A stretch of DNA of 5,048 nucleotides from Candidatus Altarchaeales archaeon WOR_SM1_86-2 (GCA_001723855.1 MCBC01000122.1:1-5048), one strand, 5' to 3'. Positions 1 to 4,956 are shown, counted from the stretch's first letter. Numbers and translations are program-made. Notes: generated by a model not told the origin, from the sequence alone.

Positions 1-150
1 TTTGATGCTTTATGTGCTTAGTTTAATTATCATCTACTCAAATATAATAATTCAACAAGATTTTCCACAGCTAATTAACCCAATTTAAAAGGGGGAGCAC
101 CAAAATTTTAGTGGTTGGAAACTGTCCGACTTTCATACGGCAGATAACCA
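1..150. other. AT-rich left-edge intergenic stretch, no gene seen
   Basis: No convincing coding frame is visible. The stretch lies downstream of the stop of the large minus-strand TPR gene. It holds a 16-bp near-palindrome at 98-113 (CACCAAAATTTTAGTG, one non-complementary pair) next to a run of five G at 91-95. On the minus strand this reads as a short AT-cored hairpin followed by C-rich sequence and then a T-run, so it could be part of the 3' end of the TPR transcript, but this is weak. What lies further left is outside the window. Confidence 0.4.
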
Positions 151-1650
151 TTATGAACTAATGATCTTCAAAACAACAGGGGACATATAAGCGAGTTTTA
201 CTATATATTCCACTATTTCTGGAACTTCTTCAGCAACCTGGTCTACTACTTCTGAGAATTCTTCAGAAACTTGATTCACCACCTCTGAACTCTTTTCAGC
301 GACTTTTTCTATTGTTCCAGGTACCTTTTCAGCAACCTCTTTAGTTGTGTAACACATATTAATCCACTTTATGCCCTTACTTATCTTTTCTATTAATTTC
401 TTTGCCGAACTTTTTTTATTTTCAGAGATACTATTAAGTATTTTCTCCTCTGATTCTTTGATTGCTTCACAAATTTTTTCTATCCCTTCTATACCAGATT
501 CATTATGAATTTGAATTATTCGTTCTAAAACTTCTTTTTGCTCTTTATGATCCTTTTTCAAATCTTCCAGTTTTTGAGTTATAATCTCATTAACTCTTCT
601 TTGTTCTTTTCTGAATTGTCTTTGTTCCCTAAATTCTTTCTTTAGCATTACATTTATCTCTGGGAGCATTCGCAGATATTTCATAGCCTCTGCATCAAAC
701 TTTTTATACACACCTTTCTTTAATGGTTCAACTGTATCAGCAAGCACATCATTAATCTCATTTATGAGATTTACTAACCTATCCTTTTCTGGATGAACAA
801 ATGGGGTAGCATCTTTTGCTCTTTTACCAATCTTTCTCGCATCAATCAAATAATCATCCTCTTCCGTTTCTCTAAACTTCCACCACAGTGCTAAGCAGTG
901 ATTTGAAGATGCAGTAACAAAAATTAAAGGAAATTTTTTATGAGATAATTTTTCTGCTTCTTTGTAATTTTCTATTGCAGAATTAAAATTATTTTCAGTG
1001 TTTATGCCAAGCTCTGCTAACTTCAAAAAGCAAACACCTTTACCTACTAATGCTGATGCACATCCTTCATCTGATTTTTCTTTTAACATAGGCAATACAG
1101 CATCATAACAGTCAATAGATTCTCTAATGTTCCTTTTAGTATTTATACCAAGCTCTGCTAACCCTAAGAGAGCATCCCCCTTACTCACTAGCATTGCACC
1201 ATACTGCAAATCCCAGTTTTCTATTTCAAATATAGATGCTGCTTTTTTAAAGCACTTAACAGATATCATGAGATTCTTTTCGGGTTTTTCGCCTAATCTT
1301 GCCAATTTGAAAAGAACTATCCCCTTATTCCCCCTTATTAATGCGTAATTCAGATCCTCCTCGACAGACAAGCTCAGATAACAATCATGGTGAAATCTCG
1401 CAAGTAGAGAATTTTCCAAAACATTTTTGCCTTCATCCGCCTTTACTGCTTCATAACATTCATTAAAAATAAAGTATCTCAATTGTGGAATCTCTGCGAC
1501 TCTTGAGGAAAACTTTTTTATCAATCGCATTACTTCGTCATATTGTCCATCAGAAAGTTTCAAAATCTCATCCCTTTCCATATCCATTAGAAACTCACAG
1601 AACTCGCTAATGTCTTCCTTATCTACGATTCTTTTCAATTCTTTCAGCAT
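151..1650 (-). CDS. TPR-like repeat protein with coiled coil and C-terminal 11-residue repeats
   Basis: A 499-residue protein of unknown function; no enzymatic domain is recognised. Three TPR-like helical repeats start near residues 108, 156 and 203 with a 47-48 residue period. Each has the pattern (N/S/G)KG-x(6)-LAxLG, then a charged loop and a second helix of the S(I/V)xCYxxA type; a diverged fourth unit may lie at 249-282. Residues 331-410 are Lys/Glu/Gln-rich with heptad-like spacing and probably form a long coiled coil. Residues 439-482 are four exact-length 11-residue repeats, followed by a more hydrophobic tail ending KIISS. There is no signal peptide and no clear membrane segment, so it is probably cytoplasmic or peripherally membrane-associated. 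The ATG at 1650 lacks a clear Shine-Dalgarno sequence. It follows a TA-rich leader and repeat copy A, and the TCTAAATTTT inside that copy might serve as its TATA box. TPR plus coiled coil suggests a scaffold or adaptor, which is inference. It is a real gene because the frame is long, clean and structured. Confidence 0.85.
   Translation of the reverse strand: MLKELKRIVDKEDISEFCEFLMDMERDEILKLSDGQYDEVMRLIKKFSSRVAEIPQLRYFIFNECYEAVKADEGKNVLENSLLARFHHDCYLSLSVEEDLNYALIRGNKGIVLFKLARLGEKPEKNLMISVKCFKKAASIFEIENWDLQYGAMLVSKGDALLGLAELGINTKRNIRESIDCYDAVLPMLKEKSDEGCASALVGKGVCFLKLAELGINTENNFNSAIENYKEAEKLSHKKFPLIFVTASSNHCLALWWKFRETEEDDYLIDARKIGKRAKDATPFVHPEKDRLVNLINEINDVLADTVEPLKKGVYKKFDAEAMKYLRMLPEINVMLKKEFREQRQFRKEQRRVNEIITQKLEDLKKDHKEQKEVLERIIQIHNESGIEGIEKICEAIKESEEKILNSISENKKSSAKKLIEKISKGIKWINMCYTTKEVAEKVPGTIEKVAEKSSEVVNQVSEEFSEVVDQVAEEVPEIVEYIVKLAYMSPVVLKIISS
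205..336 (-). repeat. Four tandem 33-bp units encoding 11-residue (hendecad) repeats
   Basis: Residues 439-482 of the TPR protein divide exactly into VAEKVPGTIEK, VAEKSSEVVNQ, VSEEFSEVVDQ and VAEEVPEIVEY. Each begins V(A/S)E(E/K) and carries a hydrophobic pair at positions 8-9 (T-I, V-V, V-V, I-V). An 11-residue period fits three turns of a slightly unwound helix, as in hendecad coiled coils and in amphipathic lipid-binding helices of the synuclein or LEA type. The DNA units have diverged, so the array is old rather than a fresh slippage product. Confidence 0.8.
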
Positions 1651-1685
1651 TTTTTGTTTATTATTTTAGAGTTCAACAATCAAAA

Positions 1686-1708
1686 TTTAGAAACGAAATA
1701 AATTAAGT
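1686..1708 (+). repeat. Direct repeat copy A (core TTTAGAAACGAAATAAAT)
   Basis: One of three same-orientation copies in the window. It is identical to copy B (3088-3110) over 23 bp. With a single-base gap the match continues through ATCTC, to about 1713. It lies between the end of the AbrB/C39/tail operon and the ATG of the TPR gene, 36 bp upstream of that ATG. Its minus strand contains TCTAAATTTT, which might double as a promoter box for the TPR gene. Confidence 0.75.
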
Positions 1709-1754
1709 ATCTCATTGCCTGCATAGTACGGATTCTCCATCTTAACTTATGAAA

Positions 1755-1788
1755 TGTCATTACTTAATGATGTCATTACTTAATGACA
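1755..1788. repeat. Tandem 16-bp duplication forming a 34-bp nested palindrome
   Basis: TGTCATTACTTAATGA occurs twice in perfect tandem (1755-1770 and 1771-1786). Each unit contains TCATTA-CT-TAATGA, itself an inverted repeat, so half-sites alternate every 8 bp. Over the whole 34 bp, 14 of 17 positions pair with their mirror position, starting with an uninterrupted 8-bp outer stem (TGTCATTA with TAATGACA). It overlaps the last codons and stop of the 55-residue gene (stop at 1760-1762). It could be a 3' transcript hairpin, an operator with cooperative half-sites, or a slippage product; the sequence alone does not decide. Confidence 0.8.
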
Positions 1789-1927
1789 GATATTCCTTTC
1801 TATACTCATGTATTAACCGATCAACATCCTCTTCTCTAATTCCCACTTCCTTTGCATGTCTCTCCATCTTTTTACAGATTTCCCCAAATCTTTCCTTTCT
1901 TGATGGTTTATTTAGTTTTTTAAGCAT
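1760..1927 (-). CDS. 55-residue antitoxin-tail-like protein
   Basis: A small gene, third in a packed operon, starting 4 nt after the stop of the C39 peptidase gene. A GGTGAT Shine-Dalgarno sequence at 1931-1936 overlaps that stop, which supports the ATG at 1927. The product is highly charged and predicted helical. Residues 13-45 align without gaps to residues 53-85 of the AbrB antitoxin encoded at 3528-3791, at a constant offset of 40. Twelve of the 33 positions are identical, including F14, K20, K26, G29, I30, the E33-D34-V35 triplet, I39, Y42, R43 and E45. In AbrB/VapB antitoxins the segment after the DNA-binding domain is the part that binds and blocks the PIN toxin, so this resembles a free toxin-binding tail without a DNA-binding domain. 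It could be half of a split antitoxin for the neighbouring peptidase or a remnant of an older AbrB-PIN pair. The frame and ribosome site are well supported; the function is inference. Confidence 0.72.
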   Translation of the reverse strand: MLKKLNKPSRKERFGEICKKMERHAKEVGIREEDVDRLIHEYRKEYLSLSNDIIK

Positions 1928-1930
1928 TTC

Positions 1931-1936
1931 ATCACC
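1931..1936 (-). promoter_or_regulatory. Shine-Dalgarno GGTGAT for the 55-residue gene
   Basis: On the minus strand GGTGAT precedes the ATG at 1927 and overlaps the TGA stop of the peptidase gene (1932-1934). The sequence complements the usual archaeal 16S rRNA 3' end. It decides the start of the 55-residue gene and argues for translation coupled to the peptidase gene. Confidence 0.65.
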
Positions 1937-2375
1937 AAATTATGAATCCCTTTGAACCTAAACTTTTCCAGGATTTTAGAAATATTTCCAATTCAAGTTC
2001 AACTTCTTCCCCAATTCCCGGGTCAATGTAAATCATTTTTCCATGTTCAAACCCACACACAACAGCTCCATGAATGCCTGCATGCCCATAAGGAAGATCC
2101 GAAACCTTTAACACAACTATCACAGGTAACTTGCGAGATATGCATTCAATCAAAAAATCAATGGTTCCGTTTTCAAAGGATAATACATTATGCCCAAGTT
2201 TTTTGACACCGTTCTCCACATTTCTGAGTAATGTTCCCTCTTTGCCTGTTTTGCAAGCCTTTTCTATCTCTGATTCTGGTATATCGGCGCCAAGGTATTC
2301 AAGAATAATTTTTATGCTCGCAGGTACACATGTGTACTCTTTCTTTTGCCTGTATTTCGATAACCTAATCTTCAT
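1932..2375 (-). CDS. C39-family (papain-like) cysteine peptidase, stand-alone domain
   Basis: A 147-residue protein that is essentially one C39-type peptidase domain. The N-terminal motif has Gln10 exactly six residues before Cys16 (Q-KKEYT-C-VPA), the spacing of the oxyanion-hole glutamine and nucleophile in C39 peptidases. His102 in the HGAVVCGF motif is the likely general base, and Asp118 in YIDPG the likely third member, so the catalytic set looks complete. Known C39 domains usually cut double-glycine leader peptides at the N-terminus of ABC transporters; here there is no transporter, membrane segment or signal peptide, so the enzyme is presumably cytoplasmic and its substrate unknown. 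The ATG at 2375 lies inside the end of the upstream AbrB-like gene (11-nt overlap) and is preceded by GAAAGGA, so translation is probably coupled. Sitting directly behind an AbrB-type gene, it occupies the toxin position of a toxin-antitoxin pair. The family is fairly sure; a toxin role is inference. Confidence 0.85.
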   Translation of the reverse strand: MKIRLSKYRQKKEYTCVPASIKIILEYLGADIPESEIEKACKTGKEGTLLRNVENGVKKLGHNVLSFENGTIDFLIECISRKLPVIVVLKVSDLPYGHAGIHGAVVCGFEHGKMIYIDPGIGEEVELELEIFLKSWKSLGSKGFIIW

Positions 2376-2727
2376 TTATCCTTTCAATAATCTCTCTTGG
2401 TGCGGAAGATTCATCAGAAATCAAACCTCCTGATTTGGAGAAGACCAATCTTCCAACCTCCTTTTCTGCATACAACACCGGGACATTCCATTTGTCCTTA
2501 CAAAATTCTGGTTTTTCGATTACCACAGCATCGCCAACATTCTCTAAAAGATACCCCAATGCATTATTTTCAATCTCATCAGGTGTTACTTCTTTGGGGA
2601 AAATTTTTATACATCCCCTATCCAATTCTACAGTTACGGATGATCCCTCTTTAATTCCATACTCTTCCATAATCTGCGTTGGAATGCATAATCCATTCAC
2701 ACCCACATGTTCTTTTAATTTTTGCAT
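2365..2727 (-). CDS. AbrB-like DNA-binding protein with extra C-terminal domain
   Basis: A 120-residue protein. Residues 3-45 fit the swapped-hairpin AbrB/SpoVT fold: hydrophobic strand, G-LCIP turn at 12-16, helix IMEEYGI, KEGS turn at 26-29, strand VTVEL and final strand IKIFP. This fold normally dimerises and binds the operator of its own operon. Residues 48-120 form a second small domain (ALGYLLENVGDAVVIEK, then NVPVLYAEKEVGRLVF) that I do not recognise; it is unlike the helical toxin-binding tail of the AbrB protein at 3528-3791. The gene overlaps the C39 peptidase gene by 11 nt in an antitoxin-then-toxin order. A TATA-like box centred near 2753 lies about 26 nt before the ATG, so the transcript is probably leaderless and starts at or next to the ATG. 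It is probably the autorepressor of the operon, by analogy with AbrB antitoxins. Confidence 0.8.
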   Translation of the reverse strand: MQKLKEHVGVNGLCIPTQIMEEYGIKEGSSVTVELDRGCIKIFPKEVTPDEIENNALGYLLENVGDAVVIEKPEFCKDKWNVPVLYAEKEVGRLVFSKSGGLISDESSAPREIIERINED

Positions 2728-2748
2728 TTTATTAATTTATTATCTTAG

Positions 2749-2757
2749 AAATATAAA
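2749..2757 (-). promoter_or_regulatory. TATA box for the AbrB/C39/tail operon
   Basis: On the minus strand TTTATATTT is centred about 26 bp before the ATG at 2727, the spacing expected for a leaderless archaeal transcript. It lies immediately downstream of the last codon and stop of the broken small gene (2759-2761), so the operon has its own promoter. Confidence 0.6.
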
Positions 2758-2758
2758 A

Positions 2759-3031
2759 CTAAAAATCCAGATTTAACTCCTTTGCCAATTTTCTCTTTTC
2801 ATAGTCCAACTGCCCCACGATTTTTATTTCTCCTGAGAGGATTTTTTCTATTACTTTCCTGTATTCGGTTTTGTGGGTGTTCATGCTCTATTTACTTAAA
2901 TCATCCAGTGATAACTGGAAAAGTTCATGGAAATATCAGGTTGAATTTGTGTCAACACTGGTGACACTTTTTGTAAGTCCAGCGATTTCAACAGATTGTT
3001 TTTCAATCTCCATTTTCAATATTTTTTTCAT
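2759..3031 (-). pseudogene. Small gene interrupted by two in-frame stops
   Basis: The gap between the PIN gene and the AbrB-like gene has no intact long frame, but one frame reads coherently for 91 codons. From an ATG at 3031 it gives 31 residues ending DTNST, then TGA (2936-2938), then 15 residues YFHELFQLSLDDLSK, then TAG (2888-2890), then S and an ATG at 2884 opening 41 more residues ending LAKELNLDF before TAG (2759-2761). All three parts share one frame with no length change. The composition stays protein-like throughout (alternating Leu and charged residues in LFQLSLDDLSK, then EYRKVIEKILSGEIKIVG), which suggests a former protein of about 90 residues inactivated by two point mutations. 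I do not recognise the family. Position and size would suit a small helical antitoxin-like protein, but nothing proves this. The last 41 codons could still be translated from the internal ATG at 2884, though no ribosome site is seen there. Apart from this frame and small hairpins at 2904-2919 and 2949-2967, the 2728-3109 gap holds only promoter-like sequence and repeat copy B. Confidence 0.62.
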
Positions 3032-3055
3032 AATTTTTCTAAAAATAAATAAAAC

Positions 3056-3063
3056 ATAAATAA
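3056..3063 (-). promoter_or_regulatory. Possible TATA box for the broken small gene
   Basis: On the minus strand TTATTTAT is centred about 28 bp before the ATG at 3031. The surroundings are very AT-rich, so a chance match is quite possible. Confidence 0.3.
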
Positions 3064-3087
3064 CTCATGACATCCGCACATTAAAAG

Positions 3088-3110
3088 TTTAGAAACGAAA
3101 TAAATTAAGT
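3088..3110 (+). repeat. Direct repeat copy B (core TTTAGAAACGAAATAAAT)
   Basis: Identical over 23 bp to copy A (1686-1708) and in the same orientation. Its last base is the first base of the PIN gene's stop codon complement, so the repeat begins exactly where that gene ends. The minus strand is T-rich here and could also help end the AbrB-PIN transcript. Confidence 0.75.
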
Positions 3111-3535
3111 TATCTCTCCTCTATCAGCTCCAGCATCCTTTTTGTCCTGACTATCCTAATACCCTCATATTCTTCCAGATACAGTAAGTCATTATCTCCG
3201 GAAGCAATATACTCCGCATTCCCTGAAACCCCGCACCCCAGAATCATGTTATCCTTTGGGTCTCTGCCTACCACATCCAGTTTTATATCCGGTTGGGTAA
3301 TTATACATGCTCTAACCAATGCATCAACAAACTCGTCAATATCCTCACCAGTAAATCCAAACTTATCTCTTTTTGCAACACCCTTGAATTCTTTAAGAAT
3401 ATCCAGGGACAGAACCAGAGTCACCTCCCCGAGCATGCATTTCTCTATTAACCTGTATTCATTGCCCCCCCAACCCAATGCGGAGATCAAGGTGTTGGTG
3501 TCAACAACAATTTTAATATTCGCCTTGTTATTCAT
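3110..3535 (-). CDS. PIN-domain toxin ribonuclease (VapC-like, PIN_3 type)
   Basis: A 141-residue single PIN domain, the usual length. The acidic metal-binding residues are in place: Asp12 in VVDTN, Glu49 in LKEF, Asp95 in RDPKDN, and Asp114 with Asp116 in SGDNDLL. The motifs DPKDNMIL and (A)SGDNDLLYL fit the 'putative toxin-antitoxin system toxin component, PIN family' group better than classical VapC. Proteins of this type are Mg-dependent ribonucleases that cut RNA, often tRNA, when their antitoxin is lost. The ATG at 3535 lies inside the end of the AbrB antitoxin gene (8-nt overlap), so translation is probably coupled. All expected catalytic acids are present, so the toxin is probably active. 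The RNA target cannot be read from the sequence. Confidence 0.92.
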   Translation of the reverse strand: MNNKANIKIVVDTNTLISALGWGGNEYRLIEKCMLGEVTLVLSLDILKEFKGVAKRDKFGFTGEDIDEFVDALVRACIITQPDIKLDVVGRDPKDNMILGCGVSGNAEYIASGDNDLLYLEEYEGIRIVRTKRMLELIEER

Positions 3536-3791
3536 TCTCTGATCTGTACGCTTTTATTTCAGATTCAACATCCTCCCTTGTTATTCCCTTTCTTTTAAAT
3601 TCATTCCTTACTTTCTCCGCTAACGATCTAAAGACCTCAACCGGTTCTTTCTTCTTTTTAAGCAGCACCATATCGTCAAAGTAGAAGAAGTCCACCACAT
3701 CGCCCTCCTCCAAACTCAGGGACTTTCTGATTGTCTTCGGAATCGTTATCTGCCCTCTCCTCGTTATTTTATATGTTCCTGCAGAATACAT
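3528..3791 (-). CDS. AbrB/MazE-type antitoxin of the PIN toxin
   Basis: An 87-residue protein in two parts. Residues 6-48 are a textbook AbrB/SpoVT DNA-binding domain: YKITRRGQITIPKTIRK, then LSLEEGDVV, then the closing strand MVLLKKK. Residues 51-85 form a charged helical tail (VFRSLAEKV, KGITREDV, IKAYR) of the kind that wraps around and blocks a PIN toxin. It should dimerise, neutralise the toxin encoded next to it and repress its own promoter. The ATG at 3791 is preceded by a TATA-like box near 3830-3838 and a direct repeat at 3806-3821 that could be its operator. Its tail aligns without gaps to the separate 55-residue protein encoded at 1760-1927. Confidence 0.92.
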   Translation of the reverse strand: MYSAGTYKITRRGQITIPKTIRKSLSLEEGDVVDFFYFDDMVLLKKKKEPVEVFRSLAEKVRNEFKRKGITREDVESEIKAYRSENE

Positions 3792-3805
3792 TTTCTCTTA
3801 TTTAA

Positions 3806-3821
3806 TCCTATTCGTCCTATT
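3806..3821. promoter_or_regulatory. Candidate operator: direct repeat TCCTATT x2
   Basis: TCCTATT at 3806-3812 recurs at 3815-3821, a 9-bp centre-to-centre spacing, between the predicted TATA box and the ATG of the AbrB antitoxin gene and over the expected transcription start. That is a typical place for an autorepressor to bind. The half-sites are short, so chance is possible. Confidence 0.4.
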
Positions 3822-3829
3822 ATTATTAC

Positions 3830-3838
3830 TATTTATAA
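3830..3838 (-). promoter_or_regulatory. TATA box for the AbrB-PIN operon
   Basis: On the minus strand TTATAAATA lies about 43 bp before the ATG at 3791, predicting a start near 3809 and a leader of roughly 18 nt. A second AT-rich run at 3842-3851 is an alternative. Confidence 0.5.
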
Positions 3839-3865
3839 TGCGTATTTAAAAACAAAACTAAAAAA

Positions 3866-3883
3866 TTTAGAAACGAAGTAAAT
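3866..3883 (+). repeat. Direct repeat copy C (TTTAGAAACGAAGTAAAT)
   Basis: Matches copies A and B over 18 bp with one mismatch (GAAGTAAAT instead of GAAATAAAT), in the same orientation. The identity then ends, so this is the most diverged or shortest copy. It lies in the divergent gap between the AbrB-PIN operon and the mscS gene. Confidence 0.65.
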
Positions 3884-3906
3884 ATGCTCTTTTATTCTTA
3901 TTTTTC

Positions 3907-3917
3907 TAAAATATAAT
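3907..3917 (+). promoter_or_regulatory. TATA box for the MscS-family gene
   Basis: AAAATATAATT is centred near 3912, predicting a transcription start near 3937 and a leader of about 22 nt before the ATG at 3959. No Shine-Dalgarno sequence is visible in that leader. Confidence 0.45.
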
Positions 3918-3958
3918 TAAAATCAAAAGAATTTTTGTTATACAAACACAACCTTAAA

Positions 3959-4933
3959 ATGAATGCCAGAGTCGTATCAGAGTATTTAATCCTGATAGGG
4001 ATTATTGTGGTGCTGGCGGTATTTTCGGATCTGTCGGAAGCGTTTGAGAAAATTAGCACCCCTGGCAATATCTTACAGCCGCAAATAGTTGTAGCGGTGT
4101 TAATAATATTTGCGGCCAAGGTATTCATAGATATCTCTAAGCCCTTGATCAGGAAGGCCCTGGAGACCGCTGAAAGTTTCAGGAGAACAGAAAGTGCGGA
4201 GGTGAACATACAGACTACCACTAAAATATACTCTTATGTGATATGGACCTTAGCCGTGTTGCTGGCGATTCTTGTCATTGGCCCGAATTTAAGCGGTCTT
4301 CTCATGTCCGCCACTATCATAGGAGCGGTTCTTATATTCGCACTGCAGACTCCCATATCATGCCTGGTTGGCTGGTTCGTGATCGTAACAAGAACACCCT
4401 ACAGGATATACGACCGCATCGAGATCGGAGACAGGGTCAGGGGGGATGTTATAGACATATCGATAATGCATACGAAGATCAGGGAGTTTATGGGGGATGA
4501 TATGACAGGCAACATAGTAAGTGTCCCGAACAGCATTATCCTGGCGGAATTTGTGACAAATTACACCCTGGATGTCCCGTATGTCTGGGATGAGGTAAAG
4601 GTTTCAATAACATATGAAAGTGACCTTAAACTGGCTGAGGAGATAGTTAGGGAATCTACATCAGAGGTGGTGGGGGATGTGATGAAACATGCGGTCGTGG
4701 CCGTAAAACCGTTCCTGAGAAGAACCCCCATGAACCGATACCTTTACGATGAGCCGCAAATACTGGTGGATTTAAAGGACTCGTGTGTTGAGGTTGCTGC
4801 CCGCTATCTTTACAGGGCAAGGGGCAGAAGAACTGCAAGAACCGAGATTTATGAAAAGATCCTTGAGAGGATCAACGAAGAAGAAAGGGTCGAGATCGCT
4901 TACCCGCACATGCAGATCGTTTACAAGAAATAG
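3959..4933 (+). CDS. MscS-family small-conductance mechanosensitive channel
   Basis: A 324-residue membrane protein that should release solutes when membrane tension rises after hypo-osmotic shock. From the ATG the order is: membrane segment 8-23, membrane segment 42-58, amphipathic linker, membrane segment 91-107, then the pore-lining segment 113-143 with the family motif FALQTPISCLVGWFVI. Next comes the beta-domain (R149-IYDRIEIGD, GDVIDISIMHTKIR, and VPNS at 189-192) and a C-terminal alpha/beta domain ending near YPHMQI. That is the standard MscS order and length. The pore helix has fewer glycines than the E. coli channel, so gating details may differ. A TTG at 3935 would add eight residues, but it coincides with the expected transcription start, so the ATG at 3959 is preferred. 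The gene is divergent from the AbrB-PIN operon, and its codons are richer in G+C than those of the genes to the left, consistent with core chromosome. Confidence 0.92.
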   Translation: MNARVVSEYLILIGIIVVLAVFSDLSEAFEKISTPGNILQPQIVVAVLIIFAAKVFIDISKPLIRKALETAESFRRTESAEVNIQTTTKIYSYVIWTLAVLLAILVIGPNLSGLLMSATIIGAVLIFALQTPISCLVGWFVIVTRTPYRIYDRIEIGDRVRGDVIDISIMHTKIREFMGDDMTGNIVSVPNSIILAEFVTNYTLDVPYVWDEVKVSITYESDLKLAEEIVRESTSEVVGDVMKHAVVAVKPFLRRTPMNRYLYDEPQILVDLKDSCVEVAARYLYRARGRRTARTEIYEKILERINEEERVEIAYPHMQIVYKK

Positions 4934-4956
4934 TTTTACATTTTCTTTTTTATTTT
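4934..4956 (+). terminator. T-rich terminator after the MscS gene
   Basis: Directly after the TAG stop comes a T-rich tract (TTTTACATTTTCTTTTTTATTTT) without a hairpin. Plain T-tracts are the usual intrinsic terminators of archaea. Confidence 0.55.

Noticed and set aside
98..121. Fourth copy of the direct repeat near the left edge
   Set aside because: CAAAATTTTAG followed later by GGAAAC looks similar, but the match needs an insertion of several bases and loses the CGAAATAAAT part. In AT-rich DNA this is not convincing.
1749..1955. Plus-strand 68-residue frame
   Set aside because: It lies opposite the 55-residue gene, which has a ribosome site, operon context and an alignable homologue. The plus-strand product looks like an antisense translation (Ser/Leu/Phe-rich).
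2888..2938. Pyrrolysine or selenocysteine recoding of the TAG and TGA
   Set aside because: It would need both kinds of recoding in one 90-residue protein. TAG also serves as an ordinary stop for the MscS and AbrB-like genes, and no recoding structure is evident.
2949..2967. Hairpin GTGTCA-loop-TGACAC as a terminator
   Set aside because: The 6-bp stem is not followed by a T-run on either strand at useful strength and lies inside the broken gene. It is noted only as a small inverted repeat.
1686..3883. CRISPR array from the three repeat copies
   Set aside because: The copies are about 1.4 and 0.8 kb apart with genes between them, only 18-23 bp long, and lack regular spacers or cas genes.
3935..3958. 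TTG start for the MscS gene, eight residues longer
   Set aside because: The TTG coincides with the predicted transcription start, and the added residues LYKHNLK do not extend a known domain. The ATG at 3959 is simpler.
3898..4221. Minus-strand 107-residue frame
   Set aside because: It lies opposite the first part of the mscS gene, which has full family motifs. It is a shadow frame.
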